From positions 21,857,000 through 21,920,999 of the forward strand of contig OX419345.1 in NCBI GenBank assembly GCA_948470475.1: 64,000 bases of DNA, given 5' to 3'. Below the pieces are notes generated by a model that saw only the letters and a list, made by a program, of their open reading frames with translations, was not told the origin of the DNA and ran no database searches. Shown here piece by piece: positions 26,061 to 54,285 of this stretch. The stretch is from Galaxea fascicularis (lineage: Eukaryota > Cnidaria > Anthozoa > Scleractinia > Euphylliidae). Position 1 is the first letter of the stretch, and every line of letters begins with the position of its first letter. Position numbers and translations under genes: made by a program.

Positions 26061-27594
26061 GTTATTATTATTATTATTACTATTACCTTTTCTTTTGTTT
26101 CAGAATGAGATGAACTAAGTCTTGCAGCAAACTTTTCTGAAAAACAAGATTTATTTTTCACCTGATATCCTCATGTTTGCCAAAGTACAGTGGAACCCAT
26201 TGATACAACCACTGTTGGGCCATGAAACTTTGGTTGTATTAAAAAGGTGGTTGGAATACGGGGACTTCCAAATAAGAGGGCTTATGAAGTTCGGGCTACC
26301 GAAAAAAGTGGTCATAATGATGACGTGGTCGTATGGCAAGGTTCCACCATATATCAGTTATAATAATGATAATTATTATTCATGGTGTCCATGTCTAAGT
26401 AAGTGAATAGCAAATTTCAAAACTTTTTTACCAGAATCCCATCAGAAACTTTCCCTTTTCCTTGACAAATAAAAAAAACACTTTTTAATATTCTATTTTC
26501 TGTGAAATCCTGTATATGCTGGCAGGGGCCAAAAAGGCTGAAATAAATTAGTTTCATTAATTAATTCATTAACTGTTTAATTAACTTTGATTGAAATTTC
26601 TTTCTAAAATCTCCAGATGTCCTTAACAACACTACACTTGCAGAATACTAATGCAAATTAAAACAACAACAAATAGAGGATTGTGTTCTAGACAACTAAA
26701 TAATTTGTGTCACATATATTTACATATATATGTTAAGCCCTATAAAAATTATCAATATTGCATTAATTGAGCTGGTCAGGTTTTGTCAAATTGTCATGTT
26801 TTATACACCACGTGCTTTTGTGTGTGTTTATCACATCATCCTAACTCCCCTCCCCCCCCCTTGCCACCCCCTTAGCCTGGGACCAGGCTCTGCAGTGGGG
26901 TTACACAGCAGAAAAATTGAACGTGGCGGAAAAAAATCGGTGACCAAAGCGAGCAGCCAGCCCCCGCTCGGCTCACTTCGCTCGCCGATGTTTTTCCTTC
27001 TTTTCGATGCATAACCGATTTGCATAACCCCACTGCTGAACCTGGTTCCAGGCTCCCCCCACCCCAAAGCTTTAATATTGCAGCGAAATCCCGTAGCACA
27101 GATGTACAAAGACAGTCTTCATCTACAAACGAGGGACAGGTTGCACGAAGGAAAACGAAGTGACACCGCTGACGCGAATGAAACCCACAACCTGTACTCA
27201 GGCGGAATGCCCTAAGCTAAGCTATTGTTAATTTTAAACCATGAATAAAAATTATCAAAATTATCAACTAAACTGGACATTTACTCTTAACCTAATCTGT
27301 TCTCGAGCTGGAGAACATTTGACAGGGCACAGGGCATACAGGAGCCGACAAACTAGGAAATCGGCTACAAATTCTCATATTTAAAAAAACTTATTTGCAT
27401 TAATTTCGACACAATGGAAATGAGATTAAGCAACAACTGATTTCAATCACCCTCGAAGCCTCATTTCAAATGTGGATTACTGTCTTTGATTTTCCGAAGA
27501 ATAATGATCTTTACAGGGACCAAATTCAAAATTTACCTCTAAGTTGATAAGATGAGGCAGTGGAAAACCGACTATATGCTCTTCGAAGAAACAT
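23095..27594 (-). CDS. Phosphoenolpyruvate mutase (phosphoenolpyruvate phosphomutase)
   Basis: Seven coding exons (27537-27594, 26087-26136, 25822-25918, 24949-25272, 24177-24364, 23647-23823, 23095-23178) give 325 residues. The enzyme converts phosphoenolpyruvate to phosphonopyruvate, the C-P bond-forming step of phosphonate synthesis (route to 2-aminoethylphosphonate and phosphonolipids). Family marks are intact: [27 protein letters not shown] at 75-81, RDSNEASW at 87-94, [14 protein letters not shown] at 115-128 and the diagnostic [10 protein letters not shown] (EDKxxxxxNS) at 144-153. That signature separates PEP mutase from isocitrate lyase and carboxyphosphonoenolpyruvate mutase relatives. 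The first exon encodes [19 protein letters not shown], basic, Ser-rich and without acidic residues, like a mitochondrial presequence (inference). The start is the ATG at 27594, before a phase-compatible donor. Divergent from the PPM1D-like gene. Confidence 0.93.
26030..26086. repeat. (TTA)n microsatellite abutting a splice donor
   Basis: About 57 bases of near-pure TTA/TAA repeat with one interruption. On the coding (minus) strand it begins with the GTAATA donor of PEP mutase exon 2, whose last base is 26087. Confidence 0.9.
26874..27054. mobile_element. MITE with AGCCTGG inverted ends in PEP mutase intron 1
   Basis: The left end AGCCTGGGACCAGGCTCTGC then AGTGGGGTTA is mirrored by the right end, whose inverse reads AGCCTGGAACCAGGTTCAGC then AGTGGGGTTA. 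Arms are about 32 bp and each arm contains its own short palindrome (CCTGGnnCCAGG). The interior has a second foldback (GCTCGGCTCACTTCGCTCGC). Non-coding; a poly-C run lies just upstream (about 26850-26860). Confidence 0.8.
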
Positions 27595-28888
27595 TTTCAC
27601 AACAATACTTTCCGTGACAGCGCACCAACCATAAAGCACCTGCAGTGCTTGCAGCGTGACAAAGGAACACGAAGGATTGGGAACTAACAGTGAAGGTCGC
27701 GGGTGTTCGTCTGTTCCCGGTTCCCGCAATGTTTCTGCAAGGTTCCCGCAAGCAGAAGTATTTGCGGCTTGTCCCTGCCCCTAATGGGTAGAATTTTAGA
27801 CTGACTAGGATCCTGCTGAGGGCGATAGTCGAGGGGCGGAGAAATTCGTAGACTTTGACTTGATTGAATTCTGACTGGCACATTTCTTTTAGTGATTGAC
27901 TCGTTCCTTTTCTTTATTTTCTTCTTCTGTTTTTGTAAACCGTGCTTTGTATTTTCAGCATACAAACTCCAACAGGAAATATTACTTCCTTCCCTTTATG
28001 TTTCAATGTCTTGCTTTTACGCGACAAGCCTTAAGCGGCACCCCTAAAAAGAGTGAAGGACTATCACAAGGGCATCTGGATTTCATATCACTGCTTGAAC
28101 ATGATTCTGTCAGGAGCCAATGACGGCAGGAAAGTCCGCTTTAAATGTGGAGAGGAGAAACAAATGATTATCACGGGAATGGACTTTGTTTTGTTTTGCT
28201 TTGTCATGTTGCTTTTTGGCCCAATTTGTTGCTGGAGTGTTTCTTTCGTCAAATATAATCAGTGAATCCATGATAATCTAGACATATTTTAATTACTTTG
28301 ATGTGAGTGATTTGGAATATCATGGCTACGATTTTAAAATTTTACACGGAAAAAATGCCTCAGACGCTCCAAGGAAACAGCGTTATCACAAAAATCACGT
28401 GAAAGTAAAAGAAGTTTGGACATCCGATCCTACTGACAAAACAGCAAAATAATGGTGAACATGTCTACAAACAGACATTTTTTTTGCATTTCATTTTTTA
28501 ATAAAATTTAGAATCGAAGCAAGTTCATACTTGCCCGTAATCATCCGGATTGAACCAACGCAGAAGAAAAGACTTGTGACATCACGGCACAACGTAACGC
28601 TTTATTTTATCGCGTATCTGGGCAAGTTTGGACTGGTTCTGTTTTTTGTGGCTTAGCACAATATTTACAGCACGCGCTTTGATTGGCTGTTATCAGAAAT
28701 TCGATATTCAGGACTTGCTTGAAAATCGCTGTGATTGGTCCACTTTAAACGAAACTGACAAATTAATCAACAGCTGCTTGTTGAGACATGATATGAAAAT
28801 TTCATGAGAGCGGGCAAATTACAAATTCTTCGCTGACGGTTCTGCATCCAATAAACAGTGTAAGCTCGGGTAAGAAAGTGCGATCGAA
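27595..28888. other. Intergenic region between divergent PEP mutase and PPM1D-like genes
   Basis: Should hold both promoters. Open frames on both strands between 27684 and 28265 overlap each other and match no family known to me. No repeat end was identified. Confidence 0.5.
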
Positions 28889-31800
28889 ATGTCCAAGAAA
28901 ACGAAAAACAAGAGGATAATCGTGCGAGTAAATGGCCAAGCAAACCAAGGCGGAAGGAAAGAAATGGAGGATTTTAAGCGTGTAGTATTTGATCGCGATC
29001 CAGAGCAAGCATTTTTCGCTGTCTTCGATGGCCACGGTGGAAGAGATGCAGCTATTTTCGCCAGAGAACATTTATGGGACAACATAAAGAAACAGAAAGG
29101 TTTCTATTCGGGGGACACATCGCGTGTATTAAAAGCTATAAAGAACGGGTTTTTGGCCACGCATTGCGACATGTGGAAGCAACTTGGTAAGTTGACTTTG
29201 TGTAAATTGGTTATAAATTCTGCGCTCTTGTTTGAGGCGTGTGGTACAGATAATGTGAAACAAATGCTATAGCTTTCTGTTTCGAGCATGTCATTTAAAT
29301 AATTCCTTTCTTCTGTCGTTTGATCGAAGACAATCATCGAAAATTAAAAAATATTTTTGGCGGTTTCTATTAATCCCGCCAAAATATTCGTTCGACGAAG
29401 CGACTCTTGTAAACAGATGTATATATCCTGTTGTCCTGAACCTTTCTTATGCAAAACACACATGCTTACTCAAAGCCTGAAAAGAATGTTTGTTTAAAAT
29501 GCAAACGCGGTTTATAACAGCGTTTTAGAGAACATTTTATCTTGGCAAAAACTTGCTCTTCGGTTGGTAAATGGGTGTATGTACTATCCTATTTGTCTAA
29601 GGCGATTATCAAAGAAATTCGCTAATTGTTGCGTCACAATGTTTTTAATATTCGGTAGTTTTACATAAGTTGAGTAGCCTCTCGAGATCTCCTATTATAC
29701 TGTGGAGTCGAACAACGCTTTTAAAATCCCGCGAAATCCAAAATACTACGTTTGTGACTTACAACCGGAAATTGGTAATCAATCTTTCATGCCCTCCGAG
29801 GAGGGTGATGATGGGGTAGTGACATTTAGCTATCAAAATTGTGTCACCTTTGTTACGCTTTCTTTTTCCTCAACGAAGTGTATACTGCCTACCAAGAATC
29901 ACAGAGCGATTAACACCACGTAAAGCCAAACTTGATTTCCCTCTCTTTCTCCTTGTGTATCACAGGTTACGCCGCAAATGACGTCTGCGCACAGCAGGAT
30001 ATAAATAAAGATCGTTCCCGGGAGCGCATACTTGTTGATGTCGAATACTTTTTCCCATGCGTTAGCTTTCTTTCGCTTCATAAATTATGAACACCTGAAA
30101 CTTGCTTATGTCTTGACGTGATTATCGTTATCATTATCATTGTTTTGATTAAGCTTTCAGACAGCGTGGGTAATTTTGGGCCAGTTGGTGATTTGGAGGG
30201 CGTGGTAAACGAAATCAAGCCACGTCTGAACATGGATTACTTTAAAAACGTTTAAAAGAGAATAACCGAAAACATCAGTTTTAGACGGAGGGACGTGGTA
30301 CGAATTGTATCGAAAGCCGATGTTTCATGTGGCTTCTTTTGAAAGCGTTCGTTTTGTATTGCATATTAAACGGCAGTTAGTCACGCGATCTCTTCATTTT
30401 GAAGTGTATAAACGGAAGGAAGTTACAATCAATGTTTTTCCAATGAAGAGATCTGTTACTCATTTCACAGTTTTTCTCTGTGCCCATGAAGTATCCTGAT
30501 CGGCTCTCTGCTAAGAATTCAAGGTTCCGAGCAACAGGGAATAACTCGTGTCGGAAACACCATGAGTGCGCAAAGTATCAGTTGCGGAAAAAGTGGCTTC
30601 CGAGCTGACACAATTCTGTCTTGTTTATTTTCTATTTTGAGAAAAAATTTCTCTTTCGTAAAAAAATGTTTTCTTTGCATCAGTAGCCGTTTTGCACAGG
30701 TCAAGGCCGAGTTCCAGCATCCTCGGAAAGATCTTCCCCTCCAAAGATGGCAATCGGTCTTAAGGTTTTAATCGAAAGCTTGTATTACTATTCTTCAAGG
30801 TCGAAGTGATAGTAGTAGTAGTAGCAGAAGCAGCAACAGCAGTAGTAGAAGTTATAGTAGTAGTGCTGTTGTTATTTGAACCGGGGTATGGCTGCCGTTC
30901 GGCATTGAAGGACGGAAAACACGATTTAACTGGGTTTAAAGTATGTACTTTCAACCTCTGTATCCGTTACCATGGTCACAGACGTTGCTTACTCGGATAA
31001 AGTTTTGATGTCAAGACGGAAAAATTACTTTGCTTAACTGACGGACTGGAAAGTACTCTACGGATTTCTCAGTCACCCAGTTGACTTTCAAAACGCTGTT
31101 CCCAACTTTATTGGAAAAGAAGTTCGTAAGTTGGGGAAATTCCGCACCAACAACTATGTTGTCCCTGTAAGAAAAAACAGCAGCTCTAGATAGTTCTCTG
31201 AAAGAATTAATAAAATTTTGCATCAAGCTGAGCTTGTCGCCGGTGAAGATTTGACGACTGTGAGGAACCGGAGCCCTTTATAGAACATTCAGCTGTGCTT
31301 CACTATCACCTGGCGGCACTTTCTCGAAGTAGAGAGAGGACCCTGGGAACGAGGTTGCTGGCGGCACGGTTTTTTTAGACACGTAAATTGCAACTAAGTC
31401 TGGTTGCGTGCTGTGAAAGTCCATTTGATCGTCTTGGGTCGGCAAGTAACGCTTTTTACTTAATTCGCCATTCATTTATACTAGAGACGCATTATCCTTC
31501 TGGGCAAACATGTGTACTTCGTCTGGTTACGCGTCTCCAGTATAAAGACGGACACAAGACGCATTAGGCGTCTAGACGAACTATCCTTCGTAAATCGTCT
31601 TGAACGACGAATTTCCAGCGGGAGTTCGTCTGGATGCGTAAGTCGTCTTGTGCCCGTTTTTATACTGGGGACGCATAACCAGACGACGTATGTATGTTTG
31701 CCTAAAGTCGTCCAGACGGATAATGCGTCTTATATAGTTAATCCCGTCTTTACACTAGTCGGATAAAATGGAAGACACACAAGTTGTCTGGACGGATAAT

Positions 31801-33624
31801 GCGTCTCTAGTATAAAAACGGCCAATGGCTTCGTCAAGTGGGACGCTATGCCTTTCAGACATAACGCAGAAATAGTCTCACTGAGAATTTTTCCCGTTAA
31901 ATTCTTTCTTTAAATAAATTGTGATCTTTTATTTTGTGCGTAGATTCTTGGCCTCGCACCAGACATGGACTTCCTAGTACATCCGGGACTACGGCAACTG
32001 TCGTGATTTTGAAGGGTAGAACGCTGTACATAGCACATGTTGGCGATTCTGGAGCAGCTCTCGGGCGGCTGAATCAGGAAAGGAAACTTCAAGCCGTGCC
32101 CCTCACGGCCGATCATAAACCCGATGTTCCTTCGGAAAAAAGTCGGATAGAGTCGCTTGGCGGAAAAGTTCTTTCTCGGAATGGTGTACCACGTGTAGCA
32201 TGGGAGAGACCAGTACATCACGGTCATAAGGGACCTGTCAGAAGAAGCACCCAGAGAGAATCTGTCCCTTTCTTGGCGATATCGAGAGCGCTTGGTTAGT
32301 TTAAAAATTTAATTTTTTACTTGAATGTATTCTCTACCATCTTTGGAAGTAAACAGCAGCCAATAACGTGGAGGAAGCAACAACTGTCTGTGTTTTGTGG
32401 CACAAATTTTTGACTTGCAATAACGTCCGTTGAAGACTTTTGTAACGGTTTCCTCGGGAAGTTATCATAGCAGCCCTGTTCCGTGACAAGTCAGAAGGTG
32501 CAAAGTGAGACGTTGTTTTTTGTAGTTCAAAGAAAACGGACACTTTCAATTCATTTTTTGTGCAGGTGATCTGTGGAGCTTCAACTACTACCGCAGCGAG
32601 TTTATAGTCTCCCCAGTCCCTGACGTCCGTGTTCACAAGATAACGCCTGGGGTGGACAGATTTCTGGTCATTGCATCGGATGGACTGTGGGGGGTGATGA
32701 GAGTAGAAGAGGTGGTGAAATTTGTTCACAACTTCGAGAAAGACGACATTTGTAAATTAGGAGATGTGTCTCACAGGTAGGAAGATTCAGTGCTTGCTTT
32801 GTTATCAATGTGCGGCAAAATCGATGTTAAACTCACGATAACGTCATTCAGCACAGGCAGAAGACTTTCTATTCAGACCCGGTGCTTTTAAACTTGTTTG
32901 CGTATTGTTTGATTTCACTCACGTGACAAGGCGGCCATGTTGGTGGTCAAAACAATACAATTTTGTTTTGCATAATTTCCATAAAAATAAAGTCTAGTTC
33001 CTAGCGGAGAGACACCATTGTTCTTGACCACGAGCATGGCCGCCTTGACGTCACATGTAATCCAGCAATAGACTGCGAGCAGCCGTTCTCCGATGATATT
33101 AAAATTATGCAAATTAGATATGAGAACGAGGAGGGGTTGGGGATAGGGAGGAACCGCGCTCTGCGCTGGATCCAACGCGCGCTACAAATCAGAGAAGAAA
33201 GCGCCTGTTCAAAGTCTACTTCGCGTATTAAGAACTGGTAACCTCTTGGACAGTCAACTAACTCTCTTCTGTCTCCAAAAGGTTGATTCAACGTGCATTA
33301 GCAAGATGGCGTGAAAGAGAATTAAGAGCTGACAACACAAGTGTCATTGTAGTACACTTTGATGAAGTAACTCAAGACGAACCACCCAAGAAAATCCCTC
33401 GCCTCGATACTCGTGAAAGTGAAGACACGGAGACAAAAGGATCTACGGACTCATCGCAAGAAAGCGATAAAACACCACATCAAGACTCGTCATCCAGTGA
33501 AAAACCTGCACTTGTCAGAAAGCTGGCGTTTCGCTATTCGAATCCTTTCGAGCAACTCAAAAACGGACAAGTGGTTACCGCGTGTTCTACGAGGGAAGGA
33601 GTCAAGATCATAGTGGATAACTAA
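28889..33624 (+). CDS. ppm1d: PP2C-family Ser/Thr phosphatase, PPM1D (Wip1)-like
   Basis: Four coding exons (28889-29186, 31944-32294, 32566-32776, 33282-33624) give 400 residues. Metal-dependent PP2C motifs are present: [10 protein letters not shown] at 20-29, the catalytic metal-site segment [10 protein letters not shown] at 44-53, [20 protein letters not shown] then [13 protein letters not shown] at 253-260 and RADNTSVIV at 302-310. Three segments mark PPM1D rather than other PP2Cs: [23 protein letters not shown] and the basic loop [23 protein letters not shown]1D dephosphorylates ATM-pathway substrates such as p53 and Chk kinases in vertebrates. The tail after 310 is Ser/Asp/Glu-rich with a small basic patch PPKKIPR and is only about 90 residues, much shorter than in human PPM1D (605 residues in all). 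Introns 1 and 3 carry MITEs. Confidence 0.92.
29352..29389. repeat. Short palindrome in PPM1D-like intron 1
   Basis: AATATTTTTGGCGG and its inverse CCCGCCAAAATATT flank about 10 bases. May be a fragment of a foldback element. Confidence 0.4.
30809..30870. repeat. AGT/AGC trinucleotide-rich tract
   Basis: Imperfect (AGT)n and (AGC)n run inside intron 1 of the PPM1D-like gene. Confidence 0.8.
31300..31375. repeat. Fragment carrying the CCTGGGAACGAGGTTG repeat
   Basis: A short segment with the phrase CCCTGGGAACGAGGTTGC, which I recognise as recurring in cnidarian genomes, flanked by two copies of CTGGCGGCAC at about 31310 and 31355. Only one end of an element seems to be present. Confidence 0.45.
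31478..31830. mobile_element. MITE with nested palindromes and repeated CGTCTGGACG units
   Basis: The outer ends carry ACTAGAGACGCATTATCC and its inverse GGATAATGCGTCTCTAGT. Inside, 31519-31560 (CGTCTGGTTACGCGTCTCCA, then GTATAAAGACGG) pairs with 31647-31688 (CCGTTTTTATACTGGGGACG, then CATAACCAGACG). Several further copies of the unit TATACTnGnGACGCATTATC and GTCTGGACG occur in both orientations. No ORF. It lies in intron 1 of the PPM1D-like gene, about 110 bases before exon 2. Confidence 0.75.
32910..33063. mobile_element. MITE in PPM1D-like intron 3
   Basis: The left arm GATTTCACTCACGTGACAAG then GCGGCCATG is mirrored by the right end, whose inverse reads GGATTACATGTGACGTCAAG then GCGGCCATG. 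Arms are about 38 bp with mismatches and the interior of about 80 bases is AT-rich. Confidence 0.75.
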
Positions 33625-36011
33625 TAAGAGACCGATTTGAAGTGGATCGTTCTATCTAACCTTTTAGGCCTCACTTACACGTGCATTTTAGTCGAATGGA
33701 CTTTGCAAGTAAAAAACAAACGGGCTACATGTTCAATGAACAACGTAAAATTTCTGCAGTTCTATTTTTCGAGTCTAGCGACTGACATGCAGTGTAAAAA
33801 TTGGGCTTAAATTAACTATGAAATTTTCAACTGTATATAATGTATATTTAATGCACTGAACATTGAGCTTTTTAATCATACGTGACATCAAATTTGCAAT
33901 AGATAATTCGGGCTTGCGAGCAAGCTCCCTGCTCACAGACTTGGAAGGAGTTAGTTACTAGAAAACAAATGAAAATTTTAACGCTAGATAAAAATATATC
34001 CCCCAGACATTTCGAGGCTGCTGCCTCTTCATCAGAAGAAAATGCAACTGAAAACGCGTCACTAGAGATGCCCAAGTTCTTGTTAAATTTTCCTATTTCT
34101 CAAGATACTGAGAAGAGAATTTCAATACGATACTGTGAAAACTTGAAAAGAACAATCAGTTCTTTTCACTTTGAAAGATGACAAAGACAAACTATGAACA
34201 TTGTAGGAATCTAAATGAGTGAATGATTTTTCCCACAAAAAAACGCATTTACAAGAAAATATTGCAATTCAAATAGAAGCTTACCGTAAGGTTTAATTAT
34301 TTATATGGCAGGACCACGAAAAAGACTGAAACAAATGAAAGAGCGATTAAATAAAATGCAATATTTGGCAGAACATGTCGTTTCCTTTTTTGTGTGAACA
34401 CAAGCTTCAGAAAAGAAAAAGCTCGGTGTTCAGGGCGTTCCAAGGTGTGAATTGTGGTGCGTGAGCCTCTCATGGCCGCAACACACAGGACTCTGTGGTA
34501 TATGGGTAGGAGAGTTACTGCAATTTTTTCGTTAAGTGAAAGGGCAAGTAAGGCAGCCTATAGTACAGCGAGGGATATACCAACTGTGGCACCATAGCCA
34601 TCCACCAGGGAACATTAAACTAAAGGGTGATCAGGACAGAACCGCTGAGTGACGAGTTGCCAGTGCTGTTCTGCTTTACATATCGAATTTAATAAACAAT
34701 TTGTCGAAGGTACACGCACAAAAACTGAAAGAACGAATGTAAACAACATGGTAGTGTCAACAAGGTTAAAATACACAGACGATCCAACAGCAACTAATAA
34801 ACTTCACGAGCTTCAAGGCCAAGCTGTTAAAATTACAAGAAAGCAACGTCAATTCACAACATGGTGTTTGACGATTCCCTTCCAGGGATCTACTGTACAT
34901 TAAAACAACAGTCGCTGGCTATCACGCGAAAACGTCGTCTGCCTCTTGCATTAAACCCAGCTTTGTCGAATGAATTTTCTTGAAGAGATAAAGATTGTAA
35001 CCTAAGAGCCACGTGACGGCGAAGCATTAAGAGTAATAGCGGATAAGATAATGCGCAAAGTGCGTTGCAAAAGTCAACTGCAAAGATCACCTTTTTTAAG
35101 GCCATTCAAGGGTTGGATATTTTCGCAATAGCAGCTACGATAACAAAAAAACACTCTTTAAACATCTTTAAAAGTGTGGTATTATCCACATTTACATGTA
35201 AAAGCGCTATTCGTCAAAAGTTCAAGCATAACTGATCATCCTCATCGCAAACTCCACAATCTAACATTTACGTTGTTGATCATATACATCTTCAATATTC
35301 CATGCTAACAGGTTTCTTCAGAATAACGAAAAAAGAGATTAAACAAGAGAACATATCAGCCGATCAATTCAAACTTCTCACGAAAACAATTTTTTCCGGG
35401 ACTTAAATTTGAGTAAATTCTCTGAACTCCCACCATACCTACCCCTCCCATCTAAAAATCAAGAAAACTGATCGCCTTTTGTCCTTACGAAATCACTCAA
35501 ATTAACAATTTTAAAAGAATCGGTGAATTAAAAGTTCCTTGACACTTCACAGGAATTGAGGTTTTCGACTGATAGGCACAAAAGGTTACTAACTATTATA
35601 TGTCATTTTTATTTTTAAAAAAATGTCGGGAATAAATAGATAAATTAAATTAAAGACCCAGAGGCCATGTCCTCTATAGTGCATGCCGTACTTGACCAAT
35701 AATTCTAAGCGTTTTTGTTAATAGGCTTCATTGCCAGGAGAACAAGTACCATTTAAAGCTCGCCGAATCTTCGTACAAATAACCGAAAGATAAGTCGACG
35801 TGGTTAAATCCAACACGAGCACACCGAGCTTACCACTCCGACTAGACACCACAGGCTCACTAAGTTTCAGCGCCAGGTCTCATGGGTACTTATCCTCTTG
35901 TTGCAATTGAATGACTTTGGAACACTTGTAAAGTTTCGACGTTCCACAGTCAAGATCGAAGATTAAGTAGACACAACAGAGCTGCTAGCACGACCTGCGT
36001 GCTGTCAGCGA
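33625..36011. other. Intergenic region between convergent PPM1D-like and SERCA genes
   Basis: Both 3' UTRs must lie here. On the minus strand an AATAAA (plus TTTATT at 35608-35613) about 400 bases after the SERCA stop is a plausible end. A partial foldback (GGGCTTGCGAGCAAGC) is at 33911-33926. The small open frames at 33969-34181 and 34649-34903 match nothing known to me. Confidence 0.5.
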
Positions 36012-50174
<14,163 letters not shown>

Positions 50175-51745
50175 GTTGCTGTCAACAACGGTAAAATGTC
50201 CAAAATGTGTCACCTATTAAGCGTTCCGGTTAAAAGAAGACTGCAACGACTACGTTCTATGTTTAGAGTTCAATCTCAACACATGCTAGAGTAAATACTT
50301 CAGCCAAACCGTCCAACGAGGAATTTCGCCGCATCAGTTTCTTGATTCACATGTGTATCCACGCGGCCTGGACGCGGCTCACGCTTATTGGTTAAAACTT
50401 AGTCACGTGATTTCCCCAGAGTAAATTCACCTGGCTGCTCACTTCCGGTTTCTCGCAGAAAGCCGGTTGTAGCTGTGTTTCTGAAAGTAACATTTTATTG
50501 TCTTTTTGTTGATTCGGATTTGCAAGAATACTAAAAATGATAACCTAATGGTCAAGAAAGCGTGAGCTAAAAGTGCTGCAATTTGGTTCCTGATGTCACC
50601 AAATTTTCTCGTAGCAATTTCCTGTACACTTCCGATTGGAAATTCTGAAAATATATATCTGACAGGGAGTTTCATTTTTTTACATACCGGTTCTTAGTTC
50701 GCTGTTTAGGAGAAAAACTGTATTACTGTTCAGATTTTTAAAATAAATATTTATTCCTAACTATGACAGACATGATGGCGATCAGCATATAAAAACGACT
50801 GGTTGATATAAATTTGTTGTTACTATTTAACACTCACACCAAATAAAAAGATGAAAAACAATCATAAAACACATTTCATTCTGCCTTGAAATTTGAATGC
50901 CTGAGAGCTCTGTGTCGACTTACTGTCAAAACTATTCCCGCAGGAAAACGAACCACTCAAATTCAATGGTTGTTAAACAATAATGGGTAGTAGTAGTATT
51001 AACATAAATTTGAGTGACAGAACGCTCTTATTCTGACATCTACTACAGACAACAAGTTCTCAGTTTTGACTACAGCTACTCAAGGAAACAGAAATGAACC
51101 ATGCCTAGAATAGCTTTCTGGATTAAGTTAACCTAAGCAACTAAGTCCCTCTTTCCTCTTCAAATCCATAAAAACATTTTTTTTTTTTTTGGTGATATAT
51201 ATTAAAATAAATCATATATTTTTAGTCTGGTCTAACAGTTTAAATGTTGAACTGTTTAACTACCTTGGACTCCACATTGACAGCACATACTCAGGAATGG
51301 TCTTTGGCTCCACAAATCAGGTGGTGTGGCTCAGATTTAAATATCTTCATAGAATAAACAACTCTCAATGGCTGCACATTGCATTTTAGCTCATTTTATA
51401 ACAGCTATTTCATGAAAGGTTTTGATCACATGCTACGATTTTCCTTTTTAGGTTAAAATACAAAGGCTTTGGTTACCGGTAGGTTAAGAGTGTTCTCAGT
51501 TTCTCAGACATGGTTAGAGACATCCTCCAGAAATATTTGAAGCAATAACTGCTCATGGTAAACCAACATAATAATGCATTTCCATGCATCAGGAGTCATC
51601 CACATTAACATGTTCATTTACCCCTGGACAGGTAGAGGGCTGGTTAACAAGTGTACTGAACTACCGTATATCAAAGTAAACACAACAAATCAAGGCTGAA
51701 GTTTTTGCCAACATTTTATTGTTTGTTGATTTTTTCTTACATCAG
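50175..51745. other. Intergenic region between SERCA and RPS20 (same strand)
   Basis: Expected to hold the SERCA promoter near 50175-50450; G+C rises around 50320-50410. No TATA box or other element could be assigned. Open frames at 50439-50675 and 51189-51389 carry no family signature. Confidence 0.5.
51715..51720 (-). terminator. Polyadenylation signal of RPS20
   Basis: AATAAA on the minus strand (plus TTTATT), 26 bases after the stop codon at 51746-51748. Such a short 3' UTR is normal for ribosomal protein genes. Confidence 0.7.
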
Positions 51746-54077
<2,332 letters not shown>

Positions 54078-54129
54078 ACTGAATTTTGGCCGACTTATTC
54101 AAACTGAACAGCGGTGAGCCACCAACTTG

Positions 54130-54165
54130 AAAAGCAAAATGGCGAGGAGAGGAAAAGCGAGGCAC
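54130..54165 (-). promoter_or_regulatory. Likely RPS20 transcription start with TOP-like pyrimidine tract
   Basis: On the minus strand CTCGCTTTTCCTCTCCTCGC lies about 60-85 bases before the RPS20 ATG. Ribosomal protein mRNAs start at a C within a pyrimidine tract (5' TOP, TCT initiator), so the start site is probably here. Inference from motif and position. Confidence 0.5.
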
Positions 54166-54231
54166 GTGGTCTGAATTTATATCGGAGCAGCGAAAGGCAC
54201 CCTGGGTATTCGTTGCTCACAAAAATTCAAA

Positions 54232-54285
54232 ATGGCGGAAGAAGTTGTTGTCGGTTGTCACTTTGTTGCTGTGATTCCAGTGTGA
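54232..54285 (+). promoter_or_regulatory. Upstream ORF (17 codons) before the ankyrin gene
   Basis: ATGGCGGAAGAAG in strong context opens a frame MAEEVVVGCHFVAVIPV that stops at 54283-54285, 11 bases before the main ATG at 54297 and in a different frame. If the transcript starts upstream of 54232 this could lower translation of the main ORF. Transcript start unknown. Confidence 0.4.

Noticed and set aside
26831..27109. Overlapping minus-strand frames of 75-92 codons
   Set aside because: They translate the inverted-repeat MITE at 26874-27054; the same palindromic sequence is open on several frames.
28880..29085. Minus-strand frames opposite PPM1D-like exon 1
   Set aside because: Shadows of the phosphatase exon, which has clear PP2C motifs on the plus strand.
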